In this document: one piece after another, positions 37,645-48,324 of the stretch
Position numbering within the stretch: the stretch's first letter is position 1
Layout: every line of letters starts with the position of its first letter
Origin: CAJBLF01 sp041675025
GTDB taxonomy: Bacteria > Patescibacteriota > Gracilibacteria > Absconditabacterales > Absconditicoccaceae
Direction of reading: 5' to 3'
Assembly: GCA_041675025.1 (NCBI GenBank)
Contig: JBAYUS010000005.1
Coordinates: 15,655 to 79,654 of the forward strand
DNA length: 64,000 nt
The notes under the pieces: generated by a model
Seen by the model: only the letters and a program-made list of their open reading frames with translations
The model's database searches: none
What the model was told of the DNA's origin: nothing
Translations under genes and position numbers: made by a program

Positions 37645-38232
37645 CTATTTTTTAGATTGTGTAATAATCTTATCAATAATTCCATATTTTACGGCTTCAT
37701 CAGCAGTCATCCATTTATTTCTTTCCATATCTCTTTCTACTGTTTCACGTTTTTGAGTGGTATGACTAGTAATGAGATCAATAAACATATTTTTAATCTT
37801 CAAGATTTCTTCGGCTTGGATAATGATATCACTCGCTTGTCCTTCAGCCCCACCTAGTGGTTGGTGGATCATAATTTTACTATGAGGAAGTGCAAATCTT
37901 TTTCCTTTTGTTCCTCCAGCAAGAATAACTGATCCCATAGAAGCTGCAAGTCCTACGCAGATAGTAGAAACATCACATTTTACATATTGCATGACGTCAT
38001 AAATAGCCATTCCGCTATACACTTCACCACCTGGAGTATTTACAAACATAATAATGTCTTTATCTGGATCTTTTTTTTCTAGGAAAAGTAATTGAGCGAC
38101 TATAGAATTTACCATCCCTGCTTGTACAGGCTCTCCAACGAAGATAATTCTGTCTTCTAGAAGTCTAGAATAGATATCATATGCTCTTTCTCATCATTTA
38201 GTTTTTTCAATTACGCTAGGTATTAATGTCAT
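37645..38232 (-). CDS. clpP: ATP-dependent Clp protease proteolytic subunit
   Basis: 195 residues. Serine protease subunit of the Clp complex. FVNTPGGEVYSGMAIYD forms the oxyanion region, GLAASMGSVILAGG holds the catalytic Ser, FALPHSKIMIHQPLGG the His, and the Asp lies in the MFIDLITSHTTQ to ERDMERNKWMTADEAVKYGIID block. Complete length. No ClpX gene in the window. Confidence 0.97.
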
Positions 38233-38409
38233 TGTTTAGTTTACAATCTAAAATATATATCATCAATTGTATGCGAATTTGTATGTTTTGCAAAGAAATA
38301 AGGCTAATGTATTCATTTTAACAACCAAAATCAACTTGAATTTATATAATAAAAGTGTAAAAAAATGAGTAATACGGCTTAGTGTCTTTACTTTTTCATA
38401 AAAAGTGAT

Positions 38410-39927
38410 ATGAAGAATTTCTCAAAAATGCTGGTAATATTTATTCTTGGTATGTTTTGCTTTGTAGGAATGCATACGTATGCAAGTACAGGTAATACAT
38501 ATACATGAGTTTTAATAAGTTATTTGCAAAACGAAAAAAGCACTATTAGTATATTATTTGAAACTACGTATGATAATGTATATGCAGTATTTGCAAAAAC
38601 ATGACTTAATATCATTAAAAGTATAGAATATCAATGATTAGTATGTTTGTGAGCGATAAAAGATTGATCTTTATTGTCTCAACTTCAAAAAGATACCATT
38701 ATTTTTAAAGTTTCTTTTAATAGAGACTTCGTAGAATTAGAAAAGAGAGTAGCGGGACTTGAGGAAAAAAAGCGTATCCAAGAAGAAAATGATATAACTA
38801 TGTTTGATCCAGGTACAACATATGAGACCGAAAAAGCAAAACTCAAGGACGAAATCGATGCCAAAGCACAACTTCATAGAACACTAATTACAAGTTTTTC
38901 AACTACATATACAACCAAGACAGCAGAGCTTATTAGTAATTTTCAATCTTACCTTGCAGCAAATCAACAATTGCTCGCAGGAATAAAAACAAAAATTACT
39001 AAGGTACAGGGCGTTGTTGATACATTCTCTGAAGTGGAAACGATAGTTACCAAGATCAATAGTAAAGTAGCAGGACTGGATGAACTTATCACAAAAATGG
39101 ATACCACCAAAACAAATGGACTGGTAAGTTTAGATAAAATACTTCAAACATTAGTTACGAACAATATAAATAAATATAAAAAACTTGATAATTTATCAAA
39201 TGAATTATCACAACAAAAAATGTTTGTTTTAGGTCAGTATGAGATGGATTTAGATGAATATCTTACAAATAATCTTCAAACACGATACAATCGTGCTTCA
39301 TTTGTTGCACTCAAAAATGATATAGCAAAATATAAAACAAAATATCATTCAAGTATTAATCAACTTAATTGTTCAAATATTCTTTCTACAAGCGACGAAA
39401 GCACAGCATTGCTCAATAGAATAAATGCGATGAAAATAGTGGTGGGTTCGTGATTAGCAAAGATAGAAAGCGAAGGAATAAGCACGACATTCAAAGATCA
39501 GTTATTTAATGGTTTTAAAACATTATATGTAGCAAAATACAAACAAAGATATTATGAATATATTGATTATATAAAATGACATCTTAAAATAGCATTGAAA
39601 AATACTATAACTTCTATTGTTTCAACAACAAATACATCAGAAACAATACCATCAACAAATGTATCAGAAAAAATATCTACTACAACATTCACTAAACCAT
39701 TCACAAGTAATCAATATCATACAGATATCAAAGCTTTGCAAAACATATTAACAACCTTATGATTATATACATGAGCGATTGATGGTATATATAATACAGA
39801 TACCAAAGAGGGTGTTTATCAATTCCAACGTAGCAAATGATTACTTAAAGGATATGAAAATAAACCTGATGTACGATGATATTTCGGTCCTGCAACAAGA
39901 AAAGCAATTAATAATTTAAATAAATAA
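38410..39927 (+). CDS. Exported coiled-coil protein with peptidoglycan-binding domain
   Basis: 505 residues. Signal peptide (MKNFSKMLVIFILGMFCFVGM), long coiled-coil-like region (about residues 105-340, with repeated LEEKKRIQEEN and KLKDEIDAKAQL patterns), a Ser/Thr-rich linker and a C-terminal PG_binding_1 domain (IKALQNILTTLGLYTGAIDGIYNTDTKEGVYQFQRSKGL...GYFGPATRKAINNLN). Likely a cell-wall-bound extracytoplasmic protein. A related C-terminal domain is in the 3D protein at 60824. Confidence 0.8.
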
Positions 39928-39957
39928 ATTGTAAATTTACCTCTTAAATAATTTGGT

Positions 39958-40776
39958 ATGCCACAAAACAAAAAAAAGAAAGCTCCAGGAAGACCAAAAA
40001 AAGAATTCGTCTCCAAAAAGCCGAAAACAGCCAAAAAAGCTTGACCAGGAAGACCAAGAAAGGATAAAAAATATCGTACAGTTACACCTGTTGTCGCGTC
40101 ATTTGTCGCAAAATCCATAGATAATTCAAAGAAAAAGGATTTAATAATTTTCTTATTGTTTCTCTTTTCTTTTGTACTTTTTGTTGTTTCATTGTATTTT
40201 ACATTTATGAGAGATAAGAAAGCAGAAGATTTAACATCGTCAGAAATTTCTGAAATAGCAAACATAGAAACAGGAAATATTGATTATACGACAGTTGTAG
40301 ATACCGGGCTTATACAAGAGCAACAAAATCAAAATACTATAGTAATAAATACTGCTGTGGAGCCAACATTACAAACGCTTACATCAGAACAGCAGATGAT
40401 CGTAGATTTTTATCAAGCGATAAATACTATTGATATGTCGACTATTTATATTATGACAGATGCGCGTTTAGAAGAATCTAATGTTTTCAAGACATATTAT
40501 AGTAGAAGTCGATTGTCTAAGTTTTCCAAAGTGATTCTCGCACCAAAGATAGTAGTTACCAATATCCAAGAAGAAGATAATACGAGCAACAATCCAAACA
40601 TCAAAAATTTCACATATACTCTCGAATATATACTCGTAAGTAATCAACAAAAATTTACTGAAGAACGATCAACTGTTTTGATAAAGAAAGGTGATGAATG
40701 GAGAATAGGAAAATTATTATGTGAGACAAAATGATGTTCAACTATGCCATTTTTCAACCCAGACAAATACAAATAA
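39958..40776 (+). CDS. Membrane protein with two AT-hook-like motifs
   Basis: 272 residues. A very basic N-terminus carries APGRPKKE (residues 9-16) and GPGRPRKD (residues 29-36), both close to AT-hook GRP cores. One membrane helix follows (about residues 63-83), then an extracytoplasmic part with an NTF2/DUF4878-like feel (MIVDFYQAINTIDMSTIYIM...WRIGKLLCETK). The layout suggests DNA in the cytoplasm tethered to the membrane; that function is inference. Starts 30 bases after the preceding gene. Confidence 0.65.
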
Positions 40777-40779
40777 ACC

Positions 40780-40905
40780 AAAGCTTCGCGACAAAAATAG
40801 ACGAACGCTACGCGACAAAAAATAGCTCAAAAACAGCTATCATTAGTCAATTTTTTGTCATCCGCCTATGCGGATATTTGTCAATTATTTATCATTAGTT
40901 TAAAA
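40780..40905. repeat. Gacaaaaaatag/attagtcaatt repeat, copy 1
   Basis: Tandem acgcgacaaaaa-type units, then cattagtcaatt, tccgcctatgcgga and tcaattatttatcattag. The same arrangement recurs at 60330-60428. Confidence 0.65.
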
Positions 40906-40908
40906 GTC

Positions 40909-41865
40909 ATGGAACTTGAGGATATCGTCCAGGAAGCTAAACAAGAAATCGAATCCTTTCGTGCCAAAAATCCAGATGGAGTGGTAGTTATACGATGAGC
41001 AACAGCCACAGGAAAAAGTAAATTATCTATATTACTCTCACAATATTTTGACGAAGAAATTATCTCTGCGGATAGCAGACAGATTTTTAGATACATGAAT
41101 ATCGGTACCGATAAAGTGTCAGATGATGTTCTTAAAAAAATACCTCATCATCAAATAAATATCGTAAATCCAGATGAGATGTATACTTCAGGACAACGAA
41201 AAAATGATGTATATAAAATTATTCCTGAAATTCTTGCACGTAAAAAGCTCCCGATGATTGTTGGGTGAACATGATTATATATCGATACGGTGTACAAAAA
41301 TTTTTCTATGCCAGACATTCAACCTGATATGAAACTCAGAGATGAGCTCTTTGCAAAAGAAGATAAAGAGCCATGAATTCTTCACAAAGAACTTACAAAA
41401 TTAGACCCAGAAGAAGCGATGAAACTACATCCAAAATCTACGAGATATATCGTTCGTGCGTTAGAAATATTTTACAAAAGTGGGCAAACAAAAACAGATA
41501 CTTTTATTTCTCAACCACCAGCGTGGCCGTTACTTATGCTTGGTCTTCGAAGAGAAAAAGAAGATACCAACAAGAGAATCAATGCGAGAGTGAGAGAAAT
41601 GTTGAAAGGGTGATTGATTGAAGAAGTACAATGACTACTCAAAAAATGATACGATAAAAATTTACAATCTATGCAATGAATTGGATACAAAGAAGTGGTA
41701 GATTTTCTTGAATGAAATTGTTCATATGATGAAATGGAAGATCGTATTTTAATTACCACTCATCAGCTCGCAAAGAAACAGAGGAGTTGGTTTCGTAGAT
41801 ATATTGCTGAAGGTATTCAAGCCCCTAGAGAAAATGTAACTTACAAAGTTTGGAAAATTTCGTAA
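40909..41865 (+). CDS. miaA: tRNA dimethylallyltransferase
   Basis: 318 residues. Transfers dimethylallyl to A37 of tRNAs reading UNN codons. P-loop RGATATGKSKLS (first Gly is TGA 40996-40998), ISADSRQIFRYMNIGTDKV, VGGTGLYIDTV (Gly via TGA) and the GIGYKEVVDFLEG block with QRSWFRR near the C-terminus identify the family. The alternate codon meaning of TGA makes UNN decoding interesting in this organism. Length is normal. Confidence 0.95.
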
Positions 41866-41868
41866 ATA

Positions 41869-43602
41869 TTATTTAATATGTTTGAGTTGTATACTCAAAA
41901 ATCAGAAGATTTGTTGTTTTGTATTTCTTCATTTTATATCTACCAACACTCGTGCGAGTGTTTTTTTTAATAAGGCTCAAATAGTCGCTGAAGGAGCTAG
42001 TTTAAATTGCTTGATAATATCCGAACCATCGACAGCGAGATCCTTCATCGTAAATTGTCATTCTTGTTTTTGAAGTTTTTTTAGAATAATTTTAAGATTC
42101 TGTACATCAGAAATATCCGAGCTATTTTGTAATGGATTATATTGTCCAAGCCTATCAGCGATTGTTATATCAAATACATTATTTGCCTGTTCAAATCATG
42201 CTTCACTGAGAAATGTTCTTACTTTTTTTTCTACATTTTCTTGTTTGGTAAATATCATCTCTTCAGGTTTATGATGATTAGCAGCATATCGTGCGATAGT
42301 ATCTATTTCTTTACTAGAAAACCCCAAAGATTTAAAATCTTTTTTTACATATTCAGGTGAACTTCTTCTATGATTAAGCGGTCCAGCGAGGATAGCCCTA
42401 ATTTCTTCTTTAGTTAATCCATCAGCATACGCGCCAAATTGATCTACCTTACCTACATCATGATAGAGCATAGCAAATCTTACGAGTGGATTTTTATTTA
42501 TTTTTTGCAATTCAAATAAGCAAAGGAGAGTATGAACATATACATCAAAAGGATGATATCTGATCGGTTGTTCGATATTTTTTGTCGCATACAACGCAGG
42601 AAATAGATGTTCTAGAAGTTGTGCTTCGTCGATTAATCCCACAAAACCAAAAGGATTTCCTACAGTAAAAACCTTCATCATTTCTTCTTTGATTCTTTCT
42701 TTAGCGACATTTTTTATTAAGGCATGATTTTTTTTGAGACTATTTCGTGTCGATTTTTCAAAGTCAAAAAGCTTAACTTTATCTTTCTTGATAGGAATCA
42801 ATTTTGTATTTAATACATTTACAAATCTGATAGCTCTAATGATTCTTAATGCATCTTCAGTAAATCTATTGTCGGGATCACCGACAGCTTTGAGTCTTTT
42901 ATTCATACAATCGTGGATACCTTTATGGGGATCAACTAAAATTCTTAATTGTTTAGTTGTCTCAGTTTTTTTTCCTATTGTGAAAACAGTGGCTGATTTA
43001 AGTAGTGTTGCCAAGTATTTTGTTTCTAAATTTCCATTTCAAAAAAGCTTTGCAATGTGTTTATGGTCTTGAAGAATAAGTACGTTCAAATTGGAAATAT
43101 AGAGACATCCATGGTCGTCGAGTCTTTTGAGAAAGGTTTCGTCATCAGAATATTTATGGATATTTTTTTTATCAATAAGTGAGGCATATTCAGTCTTGTA
43201 TGGTATATTTGTATAATACATACAGTTGATCGTAAAATCTCTTCTATTAGAATCCAAAAGTATATCATTGCTTCGGTTGATAATATCGGGGTGACGAGAA
43301 TCTGTATAATTACTTTCTGTTCTCAGTGGCGTTAGTTCATATTTCATGTCGCCTTTGATAAGTGTTATAGTTCAAAATTTTTCTGTCATGAAGTAGGACA
43401 TTCACGTTTTATCTATAAGCTTATCCAATGTTTTTGGATCTCCAGCCATAGTAAAATCTATATCTGTGGGTTTTTTATCCAATCACAAAAGCGGATCTCT
43501 GACACATCATCATACCAAGAATAATGTATGTTTGTCTTTGATTTTTTTTTGTAAGAAATTGATATGTGTATCAAGGTTTTTGAGATAGTCAAAAAAAAGC
43601 AT
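41869..43602 (-). CDS. cca: CCA-adding tRNA nucleotidyltransferase with HD domain
   Basis: 577 residues. Repairs or adds the 3' CCA of tRNAs; needed because the tRNA at 43715 does not encode CCA. The GGCVRD motif near residue 32 is encoded TGA-TGA-TGT, followed by DIDFTMAGDP with the catalytic Asp pair. SNRRDFTINCMYY, DPDNRFTEDALRIIRAIRF and an HD domain (RYHPFDVYVHTLL, MLYHDVGK, YAANHHKPEEM) complete the class II layout. Reading TGA as Gly extends the C-terminus past 41977 to TAA at 41869, four bases from the convergent miaA stop. Confidence 0.92.
41946..41968 (+). terminator. Terminator of miaA inside the cca coding region
   Basis: Stem acactcg/cgagtgt and eight T on the plus strand. It lies about 80 bases after the miaA stop and within the 3' coding part of cca. 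Confidence 0.7.
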
Positions 43603-43662
43603 AACAGAGATATAAATTAAATAATTTATAAGAACTATACTTATTTCAACCTGAATTTTCAA

Positions 43663-43690
43663 TTGCTTTTTTGCTCGATTTTTTTATATA
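43663..43690 (+). promoter_or_regulatory. Promoter TTGCTT-16-TATATA
   Basis: TTGCTT at 43663-43668 and TATATA at 43685-43690, 16-bp spacer, 25 bp before the tRNA. Confidence 0.75.
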
Positions 43691-43714
43691 CATTGGACTC
43701 AAAAATTTTATTAT

Positions 43715-43788
43715 GGGTGAGTAGCTCAATTGGCTAGAGCAGGTCCCTCTTAAGGACAAGGTTCGGGGTTCGATTCCCCGCTCGCCCA
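43715..43788 (+). tRNA. tRNA-Lys (anticodon CTT)
   Basis: Cloverleaf: acceptor stem GGGTGAG/CTCGCCC, D-arm GCTC/GAGC, anticodon loop CTCTTAA with CTT at 34-36, T-arm CGGGG-TTCGATT-CCCCG. The anticodon stem has one mismatch at its base (G with A). Discriminator A; 3' CCA not encoded. Reads AAG. Confidence 0.92.
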
Positions 43789-43857
43789 AAATCAAAACAA
43801 AAATAAAATATCTAGAAATGGATATTTTTTTGTTTTTTTATATAAAATATATAAATT

Positions 43858-44388
43858 ATGAATTGATGATTCAATAATTTCCGAGTAGGGGTAGATATTT
43901 CTGAGTCTTCTAGAAAATCCTTAGAAAATTTAACTAATGATATTAAAAAATATACAGAAGAATTATGATTAAATTTTAAAGCACCCTGACGTCATCATAT
44001 GACTTTGGGATATTTTAAATATATCTCCAATGAAGAATTAATAAAACTTTTGACGTGATTAGATAATTTGAAAAAAGAAAAAAACAATATTTTAATGATA
44101 GATCCAAATAATCAATACGATCAGACCTTACATAAGATAGTGTGACGAAAAAGTAACATAAATGAATCTTTTCATTTTGTTTTAACACCACATAATCCAG
44201 AAACTATATATAAGAAATTTATTCAGACACAAAAAATTACCCCACATATTAATTTGTGATCAATTTCTCATGAAATTCCTCATATGCAAGAGTTAATATC
44301 CAAAATAAAAATTTCTCGTGATGGATATATCAAAGATAATCGTATTGTTGTAGATTTTAATAAAATACTCATGGAATTTAAATATTAG
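43858..44388 (+). CDS. 2H phosphoesterase / 2'-5' RNA ligase-like protein
   Basis: 176 residues. Two HxTL-like motifs are visible: HHMTLGYF near residue 47 and TPHINLGSIS near residue 127, the second being HxNL. This spacing fits the 2H phosphoesterase fold (LigT/ThpR and cyclic phosphodiesterase relatives), which acts on 2'-5' or cyclic phosphate ends of RNA. TGA codons encode Gly. It follows the tRNA gene by 70 bp. Confidence 0.72.
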
Positions 44389-44428
44389 TTCTATTTTTAC
44401 CAAATTATACATTTGCTGGAAAATGATA

Positions 44429-44456
44429 TTGTTTTCTTACTTTTAATATGTATGGT
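44429..44456 (+). promoter_or_regulatory. Promoter TTGTTT-16-TATGGT
   Basis: TTGTTT at 44429-44434 and TATGGT at 44451-44456, 16-bp spacer, 30 bp before the PhoH-like gene. Weaker -10 than the others. Confidence 0.5.
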
Positions 44457-44485
44457 ATTAATTAAATAAACAAAAACTTAAAAAT

Positions 44486-45982
44486 ATGGTAAATGAAAAA
44501 CAAAAAAAATTGTTCGTACCTGATACGAACGTAATCATGCACAAATTCAATTGTGTGTATGATTTTGAAGAGCATGATGTTGATATTATTACGCCCGTTT
44601 TAGAAGAATTAGATCATTTTAAAAAGGGTAATGAGACAGTAAACGTCAATGTTCGTGAATTCCATCGTATCTTGGATAAATTCCGTAGTGTAACCAAGAA
44701 ACAAATAAGTGGAAAAGGGTCTAAAGCTACTGAAAAGACAGTATCTGCTCTGTTTTATGGTGGAGTGTCTTTGGGTGAAGCATTAGGTAATATCGAAATC
44801 AAATCTGTGCCTAGAAAATTAAATCAAAAAGTTAAAGAGTTGTTCTATGATGAAACACCAGATCATCGTATTCTTAGCGCAATATTCCTTCTCCAAGCTG
44901 AAGAGCTTAAAGGTAAAAAAAGGCGTGTCATCCTTGTAACCAAAGATATTAACCTTCGTTTGAAGGCAACAGCTCTGGGTATAGAGGTAGAAGACTATGA
45001 GAATGATAAGGTTCCTAGTGTAGATCATCTCTATATGGGAAAAGGTGAACTCAATGACGATAGTTTTGATATACTTATTGCAAAACTATACAATGATGGT
45101 AAGGCACTTATTTTTGATCAGGAATATTCCAAAGCTATCGATAAAGACAAAATTAAGCCCAATATGTTTTTTGTTATCAAAAGTCAGGGTAAAGGTACAT
45201 GTCTTGCTCGTGTAGATAAAAATATGGAATATTTTCATAGGATTGAAAAGATGCCAGTGTCAGGTATTACCCCATTAAATTCCGAACAAGCATTTTCTGT
45301 GAGCGCGTTGACACAGACAGATATAAGTTTGGTTACCTTACTAGGAAAGGCTGGAACTGGAAAGACTCTATTGGCTATGGCTAGTGCCATCCAACAATGT
45401 AAAGAAGAGAAATATGAGAAAATTATTGTTGCAGCAGCGATGGTGCCTTTGAGTAATAAAGACATTGGGGCATTGCCTGGAGATGCAAATGAAAAAGTAT
45501 CTCCATATATGCAAGGATTGTTCGATAATCTCGAATTTATTAAGAGTCAAAACAAAGGTCCAAAAGTAAAACGTGAAGTTGAAGAGGAAAATATAAATTC
45601 ATCAAAAAAAAGAAAGCCTAAAAACGCTTCTACAGTTGAAAGAGTTGATTATATTACCGCAATGCAAAAGGATGGAAAGATAAAAATTCAACCTTTAGCT
45701 TCAATTCGTGGAAGAAGTCTTAATAACGTTTACTTTATTATTGATGAAGCACAAAATCTTACTCCCCATGAAGTGAAAACAATTATCACTCGTGCAGGAA
45801 AAAATACCAAGGTGGTATTTTGTGGAGATGTAATGCAAATCGATTCTCCTTATCTTGATGCCCGTTCTAATGGACTCAGTCACTCAGTATATAAGCTTGC
45901 CGGCAAAAAAATTGTCGCTCACGTAACCTTAGAAAAAGGTGAACGTAGTGAACTTGCTGAATTAGCAGCTGATTTATTGTAA
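44486..45982 (+). CDS. PhoH-like ATPase with N-terminal PIN domain
   Basis: 498 residues. N-terminal PIN nuclease domain (FVPDTNVIMHKF near residue 9, LEELDHFKKG, a later TPDHRIL and VILVTKDINLRLKA) and C-terminal PhoH ATPase/helicase domain with Walker A LLGKAGTGKTLLAMA near residue 284, Walker B FIIDEAQNLTPHEVK and FCGDVMQIDSPYLD. PIN-PhoH proteins are RNA helicase/nucleases. No TGA among about 30 Gly codons. It is transcribed alone, with a terminator after it. Confidence 0.95.
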   Translation: MVNEKQKKLFVPDTNVIMHKFNCVYDFEEHDVDIITPVLEELDHFKKGNETVNVNVREFHRILDKFRSVTKKQISGKGSKATEKTVSALFYGGVSLGEALGNIEIKSVPRKLNQKVKELFYDETPDHRILSAIFLLQAEELKGKKRRVILVTKDINLRLKATALGIEVEDYENDKVPSVDHLYMGKGELNDDSFDILIAKLYNDGKALIFDQEYSKAIDKDKIKPNMFFVIKSQGKGTCLARVDKNMEYFHRIEKMPVSGITPLNSEQAFSVSALTQTDISLVTLLGKAGTGKTLLAMASAIQQCKEEKYEKIIVAAAMVPLSNKDIGALPGDANEKVSPYMQGLFDNLEFIKSQNKGPKVKREVEEENINSSKKRKPKNASTVERVDYITAMQKDGKIKIQPLASIRGRSLNNVYFIIDEAQNLTPHEVKTIITRAGKNTKVVFCGDVMQIDSPYLDARSNGLSHSVYKLAGKKIVAHVTLEKGERSELAELAADLL

Positions 45983-46000
45983 TACAAAGTCATTAAAATA

Positions 46001-46028
46001 AAGGCGCCGTTATTTACGGCGCCTTTTC
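46001..46028 (+). terminator. Intrinsic terminator
   Basis: A 10-bp perfect stem aaggcgccgt/acggcgcctt with loop tattt and T-run; closes the PhoH-like gene. Confidence 0.9.
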
Positions 46029-46098
46029 TAATTGTTTTTTCTAAGGACTTTAGTACACTACCATATACAAATAAACTCTTAATTCTTAATCCAAAAAT

Positions 46099-47586
46099 AT
46101 GCGTTTTTATGATGAAGTGACAATAAGTGTACAATCCGGAAAATGATGAGACGGAACAGTGACCTGAAGAAGAGAAGCAGGAGTCGCTTTTTGATGACCA
46201 TCAGGAGGAGATTGAGGAAAATGATGATCAGTTATTTTACAAGCACTCAAAAATGAAAATACACTCCAAACATATAGATATAGATCAACCTTCAAGGCCA
46301 ATCCTGGCGAAGCTGGAAAATCTAGAGATCAGTATGGTGCGAATGCAGAAAATTTAATTCTTTATGTTCCTATAGGGACGCTTGTAAGAGACAAATTAAC
46401 GGATGAAATACTTTATACTTTTACCAAAGATGGAGAACAATATACTGCAGTCTTTTGAGGTGAATGAGGATGGGGAAATATTCATTTTAAGGATTCTATT
46501 CATCAGTTTCCAACATTTTGTTTACTTGGTGAACCAGGAAATAAAAAAGAACTTGTACTCGAATTACAATTGCTTGCCGACGTTGCATTGATTGGTACGC
46601 CGAGTGTAGGAAAAACAAGTATCATCAATAGTATTTCAAACACCAAAGCTAAAGTTGCTGATTATCCTTTTACGACATTGATACCGAATCTTTGATCGAT
46701 AACCGTTCAAGATGTTCATTTTAATATGATAGATATTCCAGGACTTATAAAGGGTGCAGCTGAGTGAAGAGGTTTGGGAAATGCATTTTTGCGTCATATT
46801 CTCAAAGCCAGAGTTTTTTGTATGATCGGTGATATTTCAAGATATGATCAGTGAATTATTGAGATTCCACAATTGCTCGAAGAAATTTGTACCTACACGC
46901 GCACAAAATTTAGTAAAGATCCAAATGCTGTAGATATTCAAATCAAAGAAGATAAGGGAATGATTACCTTATTTATCTATGAAGAAGGAAAATTGGTTAT
47001 TGAAAAAAGAATGTTATTTCTCATCAATAAATATGATCTTGTTAACGATGCAGATATTCTCAAAGAATATAAAGCACAATTTCGAAAACAAATTTTAGAT
47101 TTTTTCAAAAAAAATAAAATCTGAATCAAAATCACGAAAAAACTTATGGATGAACATACCTTTACAGTTTCTGCTGCGACTCATTTTGGTATTGATGAAC
47201 GATTAAAAAAGGTTGTTGAGATGCTAGAAAAGACTGATGTCCAAGAAGTATATCATGTAGAAAATATTCCTCATCAAGAAGTAAAACATATAGCAAATTC
47301 AATGAGAAATATTGGTGATCATGAAAAAGAAGTATTAATTGAAGAAAACTATATTTCAGCAAAAGATGCACAATATATAAATGTGCGAGAAGTTTATAAT
47401 GAAGAATTTGCTAAACTTGTTCGACAACTTCAACGATGAAATGATGAAGCAGAAGCACGATTTCGAAAGCTAGTTGGTAATAGATGAACTTTAGATGAAT
47501 TAGAAAATAATGGAATCCAAAAAGGAGATATTTTGAAAGTATTGAGTCCTTATAATGGACAGCCACCAAAATATATTCAATACTAA
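46099..47586 (+). CDS. obg: Obg GTPase
   Basis: 495 residues. Conserved GTPase in ribosome assembly and stress response. The Gly-rich Obg fold (SGKGGDGTVTGRREAG, GGPSGGDGGNGGSVIL) uses TGA for many Gly. G1 is GTPSVGKTS, the switch DYPFTTLIPNLG, G3 is IDIPGLIKGAAEGRGLGNAFLRH, and NKYD is G4. The C-terminal extension (about residues 350-495) contains an OCT-like domain with helical insert. The preceding PhoH-like gene is separately terminated. Confidence 0.95.
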
Positions 47587-47719
47587 AAAACTAATGAATA
47601 ATGAATAGTGAAAAATGAATAATGTATGATTTTGTTCGGTCATGGACTATTGTGCATTACAATAGTTTATAAAAATAGAATTCCATCATTTTTCATTATT
47701 AATTTTTAATTTTTCATTT
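47587..47719. repeat. Full-length copy of dispersed AATGA/TTCATT element
   Basis: Left arm aatgaatagtgaaaaatgaa, core cattacaatag, right arm atcatttttcattattaa. The same order of elements recurs at 52372-52505. Confidence 0.7.
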
Positions 47720-47721
47720 CG

Positions 47722-48165
47722 ATGATGTTTGTTATTCTAAATATCTCCGATAGCGATAAACACTGGAATGCTGTCATCGAGGAGTATACAAAGCGTTTGG
47801 GTAAGTCAGTAAAAATAGAAAATATAAAACCAAATAGAAGAGGAAACAACCAACAGATGATTCAAACCGATACAGAAAATATTATCGCTAAGCTTGAAAA
47901 ATTTTCAGAATATAAAAAAATATTATTAAGTAAAGAAGGAAAATTATTAGATACATTAACATTACACAAATTGCTGACGGATAAAAATTATGTATTCATT
48001 ATCGGCTGACCGTATGGGTTGGATGAACCAAAATTAACTCCTTATATAGACAGTAAAATTTCTTTTGGTACCATTACTTTGCCACATGGTTTGGCAAAAG
48101 TAACATTATTGGAACAGTTATATAGAATCGGAACGATAGAGCAGGGAAAGAGCTATCATTACTAA
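47722..48165 (+). CDS. rlmH: 23S rRNA (pseudouridine-1915 N3)-methyltransferase RlmH
   Basis: 147 residues. SPOUT methyltransferase acting on helix 69 of 23S rRNA. FIIGGPYGLDEP, ISFGTITLPHGLAKVTLLEQLYRI and terminal EQGKSYHY are the family signatures; one conserved Gly is TGA. Two adjacent ATG codons could start; the first is used. Confidence 0.95.
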
Positions 48166-48208
48166 TTCTTTTGCAATCGTGGTTATAATCGCTATATTTT
48201 TTAGGAAA

Positions 48209-48296
48209 GAAATTTTTTGATTAGCGAGACAGATTACAAATTTGGGATGTAGTACATTCTAAAATTATAATCTGTCTAATCAGCATAAATTTCTGA
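48209..48296 (+). promoter_or_regulatory. Large leader hairpin upstream of pnp
   Basis: Nested arms: agaaattt (48209-48217) with aaatttct (48288-48295), gattag/ctaatc, gacagatta/taatctgtc and an inner gaatgta-like hairpin. Long double-stranded leaders upstream of pnp in other bacteria are cut by RNase III and control PNPase by feedback; here that is inference. Confidence 0.6.
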
Positions 48297-48324
48297 AAAA
48301 ACTTTTATTTTTTGTTTTTTTATT

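Noticed and set aside
39819..40265. Minus-strand open frame of 148 codons
   Set aside because: Antisense to the end of the peptidoglycan-binding protein and the AT-hook protein; no start signals.
43715..43788. The special tRNA-Gly(UCA) that would read TGA
   Set aside because: The only tRNA found has anticodon CTT and Lys identity; no UCA-anticodon tRNA is visible in the window.
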